Source of the DNA: Komagataeibacter xylinus
Lineage (GTDB): Bacteria > Pseudomonadota > Alphaproteobacteria > Acetobacterales > Acetobacteraceae
Direction: 5' to 3'
DNA length: 64,000 nt
Assembly (NCBI RefSeq): GCF_031081985.1
Contig: NZ_JARWSK010000006.1
Location: forward strand, 124,001-188,000
Shown here: positions 44,051 through 52,531 of the stretch, in pieces
Layout of the letters: each line of letters starts with the position of its first letter
Numbering within the stretch: the first letter of the stretch is position 1
Notes under the pieces: model-generated
The model's input: only the letters and a program-made list of their open reading frames with translations
Database searches by the model: none
What the model was told of the DNA's origin: nothing
Position numbers and translations under genes: made by a program

Positions 44051-44647
44051 TTATCCTTCGCTGTAGTTGAAGATCAGGATGGTGTGGGCGGGTTTGCGCG
44101 TGGTCAGTTCGCATTGCAGGACCGTGCTGCCCCAGGTGGCGAAGGGCTCGCCAAAGGCGTTGCCGAAGCGCAGGGGCGTAATGGTGAACTGCGGCGCGTT
44201 GACCTGCCATGTGTGCGCCCAGGCATCGCCGCCGAAGGGCGTGCCGAACTTGCGGCCGAAGCGGCTGGGCGCGAACTCGGTGATGGTGATGTCGAAGCCA
44301 AGCGTCTTGGCGAACGCGATGAAGTAGGCGACGGACGCCCCGCCATTATCGGTCAGCCGGGCCACCACCTGCGCGCGGCGCAGTTCCACCGTGGGGCTCT
44401 CGCCCGCGCAGGGATCGGGCAGGCCGAGGGTGGTCTCCCATTCCGGCAGCAGGTTGGCCGTAGTCGATGGGAAGGCATCGGCGATCAGCTCACCGGCCGA
44501 CTGCCCGCTGCGCTGGAAGGTGGGCGCCCACACGCCTGCGATCTGGTAGGGCATGCCATCGGGGTCACGCGACCAGATGCGCCCGCGTGGCAGCAGGTTG
44601 AGCAGGGCCGTGCGGAAATCCGACGTGGCAAAAATGGGCGCTACCAT
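44051..44647 (-). CDS. Mu gp48-like baseplate protein (YmfQ/DUF2313)
   Basis: A 198-residue protein fitting the DUF2313 family: LLNLLPRGRIWSRDPDG, FQRSGQSAGELIADAFPSTTANLLPEWETTLGLP, and ELRRAQVVARLTDNGGASVAYFIAFAKTLGFDITI. Members sit between baseplate J and the tail fibre in Mu-like tails and complete the baseplate wedge. It overlaps the baseplate J gene by seven bases. Confidence 0.85.
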   Translation of the reverse strand: MVAPIFATSDFRTALLNLLPRGRIWSRDPDGMPYQIAGVWAPTFQRSGQSAGELIADAFPSTTANLLPEWETTLGLPDPCAGESPTVELRRAQVVARLTDNGGASVAYFIAFAKTLGFDITITEFAPSRFGRKFGTPFGGDAWAHTWQVNAPQFTITPLRFGNAFGEPFATWGSTVLQCELTTRKPAHTILIFNYSEG

Positions 44648-45768
44648 GCCACACCATCCGCGCCGCTGACCGTGCCCAGCACGGGCATGCTGCCCTGGTT
44701 GGCGCCAACCACGGGATCGGTCGGGGATTTGACCTCGAAGCTGTCCAGCCCGATGGCGGCGATGGCCTCCTGCCAGTCATTGGGGTTGATGGTGCCGCCG
44801 GGGGCGGATTTGCGCCGGAACATGTCGGCCAGCGCCGCCTTGATGGCGGTATGGTTGGCCGTGGTATCGCCCGTGCCGAGATCGGTGATGACGAAGTCCA
44901 CCGGCTGGGCGATGGGCGCGCAGACAATGACCAGCGCGGTGACGGGCCGCTCGGCCTGAATTGCGTTGGCCACGGTCAGCTGGTCGCCCGTTGCCGTGGT
45001 GTAGCGGGGATCACCTGCCGCCGTGCCATCGGTGCCGACGGGGAAACCGCCCGTGGCGGCGTTGGCCTCATCGAGCATGATGTAGACCACCACCGTGCCC
45101 GCACCGAAGCCGTTGCCCACGCACCACGCACGGGTGACGCCGGTCACGGCCTCGGCCCAGTCCACGTAATCCGCCTGCTTGCCGTCCTCCCCCTGCGCCT
45201 GGAACGCCTCCATCACACGGGTGCGGAAATCATCCTCATCCTCGATGTCGGCCCCGCTGACCGTCACCCCCGTGACCGTGCCGCTGGTCTGGATGCCGGG
45301 CACCGGGCTGGACAGGGTGGCGATGGTGCCTAGCGTGACGTTGCCAGCACTACCGGTGCTGCTGGCAGTCCAGCTGACCACGCTCTCGCCATCGGCCGTG
45401 ACACTCTCGGCCGAGGCCGTGGCCAGCACGCCGCCCTGCAGCGCGAACTGCGTGCCTGCGGGGATGGTGCTGGTGCCGGTGGCCGGGAAGGTGGCCGTGC
45501 CGGTCGCGGCCGTGGCCCCCTTGCGGTACACGCCCTTGAGCGCGCCCCATGCGGCCAGATATTCATCCGTGGCCGTCCACGGCACGGATTGCAGGGAAAC
45601 CCAGTCGATATAGCCGTAATGCAGCCACGCCAGCCCGGCCAGCACCATGGCCAGCACATACAGCACGGAAAACCGCAGCACGGCCACGACACCGGGGATG
45701 CCACCGCTGACGACATCCTGCAGGGCCTGCTGGCGCAGCTGCGACAGGGTGGGGCGTGGATAGGCCAT
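44641..45768 (-). CDS. Baseplate J-like protein (Mu gp47)
   Basis: A 375-residue protein of the baseplate J family, forming the wedges of contractile tails. Seen are YPRPTLSQLRQQALQDV at the N-terminus, EYLAAWGALKGVYRKGATAATGTATFPATG, the beta-rich middle (TSGTVTGVTVSGADIEDEDDFRTRVMEAFQ) and AWCVGNGFGAGTVVVYIMLD. Length is close to Mu gp47 (381). Two bases separate it from the gp46-like gene. Confidence 0.92.
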   Translation of the reverse strand: MAYPRPTLSQLRQQALQDVVSGGIPGVVAVLRFSVLYVLAMVLAGLAWLHYGYIDWVSLQSVPWTATDEYLAAWGALKGVYRKGATAATGTATFPATGTSTIPAGTQFALQGGVLATASAESVTADGESVVSWTASSTGSAGNVTLGTIATLSSPVPGIQTSGTVTGVTVSGADIEDEDDFRTRVMEAFQAQGEDGKQADYVDWAEAVTGVTRAWCVGNGFGAGTVVVYIMLDEANAATGGFPVGTDGTAAGDPRYTTATGDQLTVANAIQAERPVTALVIVCAPIAQPVDFVITDLGTGDTTANHTAIKAALADMFRRKSAPGGTINPNDWQEAIAAIGLDSFEVKSPTDPVVGANQGSMPVLGTVSGADGVAW

Positions 45769-45769
45769 A

Positions 45770-46270
45770 TCAGGTCAGGCCCTCCCAGGCCCATGAGAAG
45801 GTGAATGTCTGGGGCGTGCTGTTGCCCGGCTGGGTGAGGGTGACGGAGAACTCGGCCATGGTGGGGATGGTGGCGCTCCACCACGCGCTGACCGCGATCG
45901 AGCGCACCACGCCATCATCGACCAGCCACTGCAGGGCCTCGGTGCAGATGCTCTCGATCTCGCGCGGGATGGCCCGCGTGCCGACCTTCACCGCGCGCCG
46001 GAGCTGCCACAGCCGCGAGCCGATGGGCAGGTCGGCAAAGGCATCGCCCCACCAGCCGCGCCGGTCGGCCGCAGCCGTGCCCGGTGCGCCGTTGGGCGAC
46101 TGGATGCCTGCTGCCGTGTCAGCCGAGGATGGCTGTTCGGGGGCCACGCGATCAGTGAACAGCGAGACCATCACGGCCGAGCGCAGCGGGTTGTCGAGTG
46201 CGAGGTCACCGGACACGATGGGCCAGTCGCCGCGAGCTTCGCGGACGTTCCAGGTGATTGCGATATCCAT
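45770..46270 (-). CDS. Mu gp46-like baseplate protein
   Basis: A 166-residue protein matching phage GP46: MDIAITWNVREARGDWPIVSGDLALDNPLRSAVMVSLFTDRVA opening, RRGWWGDAF and GSRLWQLRRAVKVGTRAIP in the middle. In this family the N-terminal part resembles the gp25-like wedge component. It precedes baseplate J as in Mu. Confidence 0.9.
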   Translation of the reverse strand: MDIAITWNVREARGDWPIVSGDLALDNPLRSAVMVSLFTDRVAPEQPSSADTAAGIQSPNGAPGTAAADRRGWWGDAFADLPIGSRLWQLRRAVKVGTRAIPREIESICTEALQWLVDDGVVRSIAVSAWWSATIPTMAEFSVTLTQPGNSTPQTFTFSWAWEGLT

Positions 46271-46293
46271 GGAGAAAGCCTGTATTAAGGGGC

Positions 46294-46806
46294 CTAGCTG
46301 GCCTCGGGCGCACCCGACTTGCCGCTGCCCGGCGTGACGCCGCTATGCGGGTGGGTGGAAAGCTTGATGCCCTGTGCCACGACTTCATTGCCGGTGATGG
46401 TGCCGGTGGCGGTCAGGTCGCCGGTCAGTGCCGTTTTGCCGTTGGCGGGAACGATGGCGATGGAGCCATCCGCCTTGAGCCAGATCCGGCTGCCGGTGCT
46501 GGGGTGGTAGAGGCAGACCTCGCCGGGCTGCAGGTCTTTTGGCCTGCCGCGCTGATCACCTGTGGCGACGACAACCCCGCGCGTGCGGTCGCCGCCCAGA
46601 AAGACGACAACCACATCCGACCCCGGGACGGGCCTGCTGGCCAGCCCGTATTCCTGAACCATGGGCAGGTCGGAGCGTAGCTCGCCAGCTGCCAGTGCGG
46701 CCTGCAGCGTGGGCGTATTGACCTGTTCGTTCGTGTCGGCCGTCTGGCGGCCGATACCCACCGCCATCATCACGCGGCGGGCCGTGCGGACAAAGGCAGA
46801 GGTCAT
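46294..46806 (-). CDS. Baseplate assembly protein V/Mu gp45-like spike protein
   Basis: A 170-residue protein like Mu gp45, the membrane-piercing spike at the tail tip. The N-terminal OB-like part has ARRVMMAVGIGRQTADTNEQVNTPTLQ and VPGSDVVVVFLGGDRTRGVVVATGD; the C-terminal half is a Gly/Thr beta-helix (ITGNEVVAQGIKLSTHPHSGVTPGSGKSGAP), where HPHSGVTPG is the usual tip sequence. ATG 46806 overlaps the stop of the gp44-like gene. Confidence 0.92.
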   Translation of the reverse strand: MTSAFVRTARRVMMAVGIGRQTADTNEQVNTPTLQAALAAGELRSDLPMVQEYGLASRPVPGSDVVVVFLGGDRTRGVVVATGDQRGRPKDLQPGEVCLYHPSTGSRIWLKADGSIAIVPANGKTALTGDLTATGTITGNEVVAQGIKLSTHPHSGVTPGSGKSGAPEAS

Positions 46807-48023
46807 TGGGGGGCTTCCTGTTCCGGGGCCTGATCGTCTTCCGCGACCGACCCGTCCACGTCGCTCTGGGCGCTGGTCAGGGCCTGAATGAAAGCATCCG
46901 CCAGCACCGGGTTGAGCAGGGGCTCGGGCGAATAGGCGGCAGGTGGCATGAGGATTACGTCCGCATGCGTGCCGTCATCGGCTGTCTGGCGCAGGGTCAG
47001 TTCCCCGATCAGCATGTCCTGCTGCGTGCCGTCGGCTGCAGTGACGGGCGCCAGCGTGTTGGGGAGCCAGAGTTGCCCGGCCTGGTCGCGCCAGCTGTCG
47101 CAGGTGAGCGAGACGGGATAGGCGCGGCCGATGCGGCGGTTGACCTCCCACTGCACGCGCTGGCGGGTAACGGCATAATCCTGATCGCCGTTCTCGACCG
47201 GAATGAACATGTTACGGGTGCGCGGCACGCCCGGATCGGTTGCATCCACGCCAACCGTGAGCACGCCCATCTGGCTGTCGAGGGCGTCCTCGTTCGGGTC
47301 GGTGAACAGCGACACCGTGCCCTGGCAGACAGCCGTGATCTTGGAATAGCGGCCGCCAAGACTGCGCACGGTCTGCAGGTGTTCGATGTTCTGTCCCAGC
47401 ACGAAGCCACTGGCGGCGCGTGTCGTGCCGACATTGGCCATGCAGATGTTGCCATCGGGACGGTCGTAAAACACGACGGCAGCCAGCCGCGACACCCGCT
47501 CGATCACCTCATAGGCCGTTTCTGTCAGGATGACGGAGAAGGCGAGGATATCGGTATTGCCCGCGCCGTTGACGGAAACCACGTCAATATTAACCCGGCT
47601 GGCTACAGCCTGGGCGATGGCCAGCGCGTTGGTGCTGTTCATCTGGAACGTACTGAACTCGGCCGCGCATTCGACCAGGTCCACGCTTTTGGAGGCAATC
47701 TGCACCTCGATCATGTGGTCCTCGGGGCCAATGTCCTCCACGACCGTGATGACGTAGCCGGTGAACACGAGCACGCTGCCGATATAGACCTGACACGTAT
47801 CACCGGGGTTGAGGCTCGAGGCCCCCACGGCCGAGGCGCGGGAAGCCGTCATGCCAAGGGACGCGGTCCACGGCATGATTTCGATGCCCATCCGCAGCAC
47901 GGCAGAGGTCCAGTTGGTAATCTGGCGCGCGGTCTTGCCGGATTTGACGACGACCGAGACCTCATCGGACGGGGTGTTGTTCCACCCCAGAAAGTCTGAC
48001 ACGGCTGATAATGCACCGCTCAT
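46803..48023 (-). CDS. Mu gp44 (gpP)-like baseplate hub protein
   Basis: A 406-residue protein with the features of the Mu gp44 family: the N-terminal EVSVVVKSGKTARQITNWTSAVLRMGIEIMP, SLNPGDTCQVYIGSVLVFTGYV, IEVQIASKSVDLVECAAEF, and the later ISFSVILTETAYEVIERVSRLAAVVFYDRPDG stretch. Trimers of gp44 form the hub beneath the spike. It overlaps both neighbours by four bases. Confidence 0.9.
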   Translation of the reverse strand: MSGALSAVSDFLGWNNTPSDEVSVVVKSGKTARQITNWTSAVLRMGIEIMPWTASLGMTASRASAVGASSLNPGDTCQVYIGSVLVFTGYVITVVEDIGPEDHMIEVQIASKSVDLVECAAEFSTFQMNSTNALAIAQAVASRVNIDVVSVNGAGNTDILAFSVILTETAYEVIERVSRLAAVVFYDRPDGNICMANVGTTRAASGFVLGQNIEHLQTVRSLGGRYSKITAVCQGTVSLFTDPNEDALDSQMGVLTVGVDATDPGVPRTRNMFIPVENGDQDYAVTRQRVQWEVNRRIGRAYPVSLTCDSWRDQAGQLWLPNTLAPVTAADGTQQDMLIGELTLRQTADDGTHADVILMPPAAYSPEPLLNPVLADAFIQALTSAQSDVDGSVAEDDQAPEQEAPQ

Positions 48024-49318
48024 GATGACAGGGCCTCGAAACTGGTGGGCATGAAAGCCGGATGGATGGGGTTGGCGCGCCGGATCAGGTCGGGTGCGCG
48101 GGAGCCGTTGGCATAGACCTGCTGGGCCAGCACCAGCGCGGGCAAGGGCGCGTTGCGGGTGATGGTGACCAGATCGGGCAGGCGGGTTGCGCGGTCGGCC
48201 AGATCCTGCAGCACCTGGGCGCGCAGGTTGCGCAGGGCCTGAAAGGTGGCGTCATCGCCTGCGTCCGCCGCGATCACCGCTTCATCATCGAGCATGGCGC
48301 CGATGCGTGCGCGCATGGCCTGCGCCTCATCCGCCGTGGCGGGCTGCCAGTCGGCCAGGGCGTAGGCCAGCGAGAGCAGGGCGGCCTGCCTGCACAGCGT
48401 TGCAGTGGCGGTCTGTGCCGTTGCAATCGCGCCGCCGATCGGTGCGCCCGAGGCCACGACCGAGGGGCTGTAGGTGGCCAGCGGCATGAGCACCGCAATC
48501 TGCGCCGCCGGATCGGCTATGGCCGAACGGATGGATTCAGGGACGGCCATGATGCCTGTCGCCAGCGTGTCGGCATCGGTGGCCTCATCGAGGGCCGATA
48601 CGTTTCCACTCACGACCTGGCTGCTGGCGGTCATCCCTGCAAGGATGGTGTCCACCGTGGCGCTGCCATTCACCACGGCCCCGCTGCCGCTGGCATACCG
48701 CCCGTTATTGCCGGGCAGCGCCGCCATGGCGCCAGCGAAGGCGCGGGGCGAGCGGATGGCGCGATTGGCCCCGTTGCCCCAGTCCGATGCCACATCGCGC
48801 CCGGCATGCAGCACGGTTGCGCCGTAGCTGTAGGGGGTAAGGGTGGTGGAAGCGTAGTCGGATGAAATGGCGTTGCCGAAGGTGAGGGCCGCAACGCCTA
48901 CGGCCGCATGCAGGGCCAGCATGATGGTGGAAGAGAGGTAGGAACTGACCTCGACCAGTTCCATCTCGACATCCACCACCCCCATGACGCCATCGCGTTC
49001 GTACCATTCGAAGCGCAGGAGGGCCGCCTGAATGACGCCGATGGTGGGGTGTACCAGCAGCCCGGGGCCGTTTGTCTCGGCGGCCTTGACCAGCAGGTCG
49101 CGCTGCGCGAGGCATTCCGGGCCGATCAGGAAGGCGCGAATGCGGTAGCTGCGGGGCGCACGCCCCAGGTCCTCGGCCCAGACCTTGTCACGGAACGGGT
49201 ATCGATGGACCTGAAAATTGCGCCCGTTACTGCCGCCGCTGCCCACGACCACGAACGGGATGCCACGGAACGACCCCTGCAGGTATTCTTCTGCAAGGGT
49301 TGCGAGCGCGCTGATCAT
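48020..49318 (-). CDS. Mu gpN-like (DNA circularisation/tail) protein
   Basis: A 432-residue protein of the DNA circularisation N-terminal family: LQGSFRGIPFVVVGSGGSNGRNFQVHRYPFRDKVWAEDLGRAPRSYRIRAFLIG, then LLVHPTIGVIQAALLRFEWYERDGVMGVVDVEMELVE. Despite the name, in Mu-like phages gpN is a tail protein linked to the baseplate. The rest is Ala-rich and helical. It follows the tape measure gene by one base and overlaps the gp44-like gene. Confidence 0.9.
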   Translation of the reverse strand: MISALATLAEEYLQGSFRGIPFVVVGSGGSNGRNFQVHRYPFRDKVWAEDLGRAPRSYRIRAFLIGPECLAQRDLLVKAAETNGPGLLVHPTIGVIQAALLRFEWYERDGVMGVVDVEMELVEVSSYLSSTIMLALHAAVGVAALTFGNAISSDYASTTLTPYSYGATVLHAGRDVASDWGNGANRAIRSPRAFAGAMAALPGNNGRYASGSGAVVNGSATVDTILAGMTASSQVVSGNVSALDEATDADTLATGIMAVPESIRSAIADPAAQIAVLMPLATYSPSVVASGAPIGGAIATAQTATATLCRQAALLSLAYALADWQPATADEAQAMRARIGAMLDDEAVIAADAGDDATFQALRNLRAQVLQDLADRATRLPDLVTITRNAPLPALVLAQQVYANGSRAPDLIRRANPIHPAFMPTSFEALSS

Positions 49319-49319
49319 G

Positions 49320-51335
49320 TCAGTTTCCTACAGGGGTCAGATCGGTTGGCATGGCCTGCTGGACCGGGATGCCTCCCGATGTGCGGTTGACGGTTTGGAT
49401 GCCGCGTGAGGCGTGCTTGACGCGCGCTTTTGTGCCGGGAGCGGCCTCGAGGTGCACCGTCAGTTCCTGCTTGAACGGAGCGAGGGCCTGTGCCGCCGAG
49501 CCGGACGGGACGGAGAGATCGGGGCCTGATGCAAACTGTCCAGCCAGCTGGTTCGCCAGCTGCCCCCGACGACGCATTTCACCCAGCCTGTCTGCCGGGC
49601 GTTCCACGTAGCCCGACACGACGGCAGCGGATGCTGCCGGGCTTCGCATCTGCCTGAGCAGATCACCACCCCGGTGCTCGGTCGTGTTCAGCTCATAATC
49701 GAAGAATTTAAGCTGCTCATCCAGAGTAGACTGCCGTATGTCATGCCCGAACTGACGTCGGAACATGGCCTGCCGGTCCTCATGCCACTGCCCAATGCCA
49801 TAGGCGTGCCCACCGTCACCTTTAATATGCGGGTCCATGCCGCTTTCCTGGTAAAGGTTGGCGACGATCCCGGCGGCGTTGGCGCCACTCCACCCGCGTG
49901 AACGGAAAAAGGCGTAGGCGTTTTTGGTATCTTCCTGATTGGCGATCTTCTGCTGCTGGGCATAGGTCCGGCCAACCATGCCGCCAGTGAGCCGGGAGGC
50001 CGCATCATCCAGATAGGACGCGCCGGGGATATACCGGTCGGGCATGGAGCGCAGGTTATTGTCAGGATCCGTCGCCCGGATGGTGCTGTAGGCCGCATAG
50101 CCTACCGCCAGCGGTAGTGCCGCCCGGGACAGGAGGCCACCGCCAGCGCCTGCAGATGCTTCCATTGTCTGCGCGGCACGGGATGCGGCACCTGCCTCGA
50201 TCGCAGATTTTCGCATGCGCCCGAAGGCAGTTGCCACGCCAATTATGGCGGTTGCCAGGCTGAGCATGCCTGCCAGCACAGGCGCCGCATATATTGCGCC
50301 GATAGCAATGAGGGCATCCCGACCGGCTGATTTCCAGCTACCGAGCCGGTCCACCACGTCTGTGATGCTATGATAGACGCCAAGGATATCGCTCCGGATC
50401 TGCTTCCATCCACCAGCACGTAGCCAAGTAATGAACTGCCGCACGTAACCGGCAATATCCTGCGCGATCCATTTGCGATTGGCCGCGATCCAGTCCGCCA
50501 TCTGCTCCACGACCGGGCGGATGGCAGGCTCGAGGGCTTCGGCGAGGCTGTTGCCGAATCCTTCCACAGCCAGCCCGAGACGCTGCTGCGCCTGGCGCAG
50601 GCGGTTGGCTGCGTCCACGCCTTTCTGGTTCATCACGCCGTAGCGTTCCGCCAGTTTCAGGTTGCGCGCGAACTCGCGGCCGGTCTGCTGGAAGATCGGC
50701 ATCAGGCCCTGTGCCGCGCCGCCGAACAGGGTTGTGGCGGCAACGGCCTGCGCGGCCGGATCACGGATGGCACGCAGGCGGGCCGCGACACGTGCAAAGA
50801 GCTGATCCGGACTGAGCTTTTGCAGTTCGCCGAGTGATACGCCGATTGCGCGGAACTGGGCGGCAGCGGCAGGGTCCTGATTGTGCGTTGCGCCCCACCG
50901 CATCTGCGAGAGCTGCTGCATCGCGCCGGTCATGGACTCTGCCGAGCCACCCGCCAGCTTCGCTGCGTTCTGCATGGCCTGCAGCCGTTGTGGGGCCATG
51001 CCCATGGTGCGCGACGTCGTGCGCAGGTCGGTGCCGACCTGTGCCCAGGCGCTGGCAAGGCGGTAGACGCCCGCCAGGCTGGCAGCTCCCGTGAGGGTGC
51101 CCAGCACCGGCACGATCTGCCCGAGGGAACGGAAGGCTCCCAGCGCTGACCGGCTCACGCCCACAATGCCGTTATTGAGCCGGGATAGGCCCGAAAGGCT
51201 GGCAAACCGGTCCAGTGCCGCGCGCGCCCGTCGCACGGGGGCCTGCATCTGGGCAATGCGGTTGTTGATCCGCTCGATTGTCTGGGTTGCGCGGTCCTGT
51301 GCGCTGATGACAACCTTAACGCCTGCGTTGGGCAC
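49320..51335 (-). CDS. Tape measure protein with tail lysozyme domain
   Basis: A 671-residue protein. The N-terminal third is a coiled, Ala/Arg-rich tape measure region, with SAWAQVGTDLRTTSRTMGMAPQRLQAMQNAAKLAGG typical of such proteins; hydrophobic segments lie near residues 345-385. The C-terminal part has a phage tail lysozyme domain: WSGANAAGIVANLYQESGMDP with catalytic Glu, then AYGIGQWHEDRQ and RPADRLGEMRRRG. It would set tail length and help cross the cell wall. GTG 51335 is chosen for its GGGAGG site six bases upstream; a TTG at 51392 is the alternative. It overlaps the frameshifted chaperone extension by 20 bases. Confidence 0.9.
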   Translation of the reverse strand: MPNAGVKVVISAQDRATQTIERINNRIAQMQAPVRRARAALDRFASLSGLSRLNNGIVGVSRSALGAFRSLGQIVPVLGTLTGAASLAGVYRLASAWAQVGTDLRTTSRTMGMAPQRLQAMQNAAKLAGGSAESMTGAMQQLSQMRWGATHNQDPAAAAQFRAIGVSLGELQKLSPDQLFARVAARLRAIRDPAAQAVAATTLFGGAAQGLMPIFQQTGREFARNLKLAERYGVMNQKGVDAANRLRQAQQRLGLAVEGFGNSLAEALEPAIRPVVEQMADWIAANRKWIAQDIAGYVRQFITWLRAGGWKQIRSDILGVYHSITDVVDRLGSWKSAGRDALIAIGAIYAAPVLAGMLSLATAIIGVATAFGRMRKSAIEAGAASRAAQTMEASAGAGGGLLSRAALPLAVGYAAYSTIRATDPDNNLRSMPDRYIPGASYLDDAASRLTGGMVGRTYAQQQKIANQEDTKNAYAFFRSRGWSGANAAGIVANLYQESGMDPHIKGDGGHAYGIGQWHEDRQAMFRRQFGHDIRQSTLDEQLKFFDYELNTTEHRGGDLLRQMRSPAASAAVVSGYVERPADRLGEMRRRGQLANQLAGQFASGPDLSVPSGSAAQALAPFKQELTVHLEAAPGTKARVKHASRGIQTVNRTSGGIPVQQAMPTDLTPVGN

Positions 51336-51501
51336 GTTCGGCCTCCCGTCTGTCTTTTGCCGCGATTTCGTTGGCGGTTTCGATCTCGGCAATCATGGCC
51401 GTGCCGGTCAGGCTTTCCACGTCATGGCGGGACCAGCCGGAGAAAAAGCGGCACAGATCAGCGCCTAGACGGTCCCATCTGTCGGGCCAGAATAAAAAAA
51501 A
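51316..51501 (-). CDS. -1 frame extension of the tail assembly chaperone
   Basis: This frame reads LFWPDRWDRLGADLCRFFSGW on from the slippery run and ends with KDRREAERAQRRR at 51316. It has no credible start of its own. A -1 slip at T-TTT-TTT (51501-51495) joins it to the chaperone gene, giving 216 + 59 = 275 residues. The same G/GT arrangement, a short chaperone and a frameshifted longer form just before the tape measure gene, is known from lambda and is general in tailed phages. Its acidic-basic helical nature fits a GT tail. Confidence 0.75.
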   Translation of the reverse strand, partial: FFLFWPDRWDRLGADLCRFFSGWSRHDVESLTGTAMIAEIETANEIAAKDRREAERAQRRR

Positions 51502-52142
51502 CCGGTCAGGTAATCCGCGCCCTGCGCGAATTTGCTGATCGGCATTTTCAGGACGGCCGCCTTGGGCCATTCGCTGACCGCCTCGAGCATGGCGATCTCG
51601 GCCTCGAGGAAGGCTGCAGGCGTGCCCTTGGCTTCCGCAGCTTTCATGATCCGGCGTTCCCGCACCGTGGGCTCGCGCAGTTCCATGTCGGAGAAGGTGC
51701 GGCCGGTAGCCTCGATCGGGTCCTCGAAAATTAAAGTCAGGGACGGTGAGGTATCCGGCAGTTCATCGGGCTTGCGGCGGTTGCGTTCCTCGAAGTCTGT
51801 CAGGAACTCCACCGCGCGGTCGAGCACCGTGGAAGGCAGCTCGATGACCGCGATTTCCGGCATGCCCGAGATGCGGGCTACGAGCCCGATCTGGGAATTG
51901 TAGACCGATTCCGGTGTCATCTGCCGCCCCATGGCCTGCGCCGCGCACAGGGTCTGGTACACGTTGGGTTCGTGCAGGCTCAGTTCCGTGAAGGTTCCGG
52001 CTTTTTTGACCGTTAGCGGCGGGTCGAGATCGATGACGAGGACTTTCTCCCCGTCATCTTCCCCGTCCGGTTCGGTGCTTGCCGGGGTTATTGCGGCCAG
52101 GACCTCTTCATCGGTCGGCTGCCTGTGGTGGGGATGGGTCAC
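51465..52142 (-). CDS. Tail assembly chaperone (Mu gp41-like)
   Basis: A 225-residue protein between the tail tube and tape measure genes. The N-terminal half reads LDPPLTVKKAGTFTELSLHEPNVYQTLCAAQAMG and IGLVARISGMPEIAVIELPSTVLDRAVEFLTDF, and a diverged second copy of the same pattern follows (LIFEDPIEATGRTFSDMELREPTV, then AVSEWPKAAVLKMPISKFAQGADYLTGF). This looks like an internal duplication of the phage E-type tail chaperone domain. It starts at GTG 52142, overlapping the tube gene stop. A T8 run near its 3' end allows a -1 frameshift. Confidence 0.85.
   Translation of the reverse strand: MTHPHHRQPTDEEVLAAITPASTEPDGEDDGEKVLVIDLDPPLTVKKAGTFTELSLHEPNVYQTLCAAQAMGRQMTPESVYNSQIGLVARISGMPEIAVIELPSTVLDRAVEFLTDFEERNRRKPDELPDTSPSLTLIFEDPIEATGRTFSDMELREPTVRERRIMKAAEAKGTPAAFLEAEIAMLEAVSEWPKAAVLKMPISKFAQGADYLTGFFYSGPTDGTV
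51494..51503 (-). promoter_or_regulatory. Probable -1 ribosomal frameshift site in the tail chaperone gene
   Basis: On the minus strand the zero-frame codons GGT TTT TTT TAT form the heptamer T-TTT-TTT (51501-51495) inside a run of eight T. Both tRNAs can re-pair after a one-base slip back, and the new frame stays open for 59 codons. Confidence 0.75.
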
Positions 52143-52522
52143 GAGACGGTGTCCTCGGTTACGGTTTCGCTGTCGACGTGGAACTCGAAGGTGCCTTCCT
52201 GCGTGTTCACGGCGATGCGCTCGGTGTGCCAGGCATCGTTGGCGGTGATGACCTTGCCGTTGGCGTTGACCAGCACGACGGTCAGGCCCGATGCGCCCTG
52301 CAGGGAACTGACGGCAAAGTCCCGCCGGTCACGCAGGGTGGCCTGGATGAAGCCTTCACCGGGCATGGTGGTGAAGCCTTCGACCGCAGTCTGGCCTTTG
52401 GCGGTTTCATTGACATCGCCCGAGGCCTGCCACTGGGCTTCGCCCACGACGTTGAAGGGGATGCCGTTGATGGTGAGGGTCGCGAGGCCGCCAAGCGGCC
52501 CGCGATAGACGGTTCCGGACAT
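52139..52522 (-). CDS. Tail tube protein (Mu gpM-like)
   Basis: A 127-residue beta-rich protein with SGTVYRGPLGGLATLTINGIPFNVVGEAQWQ and ERIAVNTQEGTFEFHVDSETVTED, matching the Mu-type tail tube family in size and in its place right after the sheath gene. It forms the inner tube through which DNA passes. Its stop overlaps the chaperone start. Confidence 0.88.
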   Translation of the reverse strand: MSGTVYRGPLGGLATLTINGIPFNVVGEAQWQASGDVNETAKGQTAVEGFTTMPGEGFIQATLRDRRDFAVSSLQGASGLTVVLVNANGKVITANDAWHTERIAVNTQEGTFEFHVDSETVTEDTVS

Positions 52523-52531
52523 GGCGGCTCC

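Noticed and set aside
46806-47999. Long open frame on the plus strand opposite the gp44-like gene
   Set aside because: It mirrors the GC-rich third-position pattern of the real minus-strand gene, has His/Gly/Arg-rich antisense composition and no ribosome site. The same holds for 52079-53668, 43559-44959 and 61260-62786.
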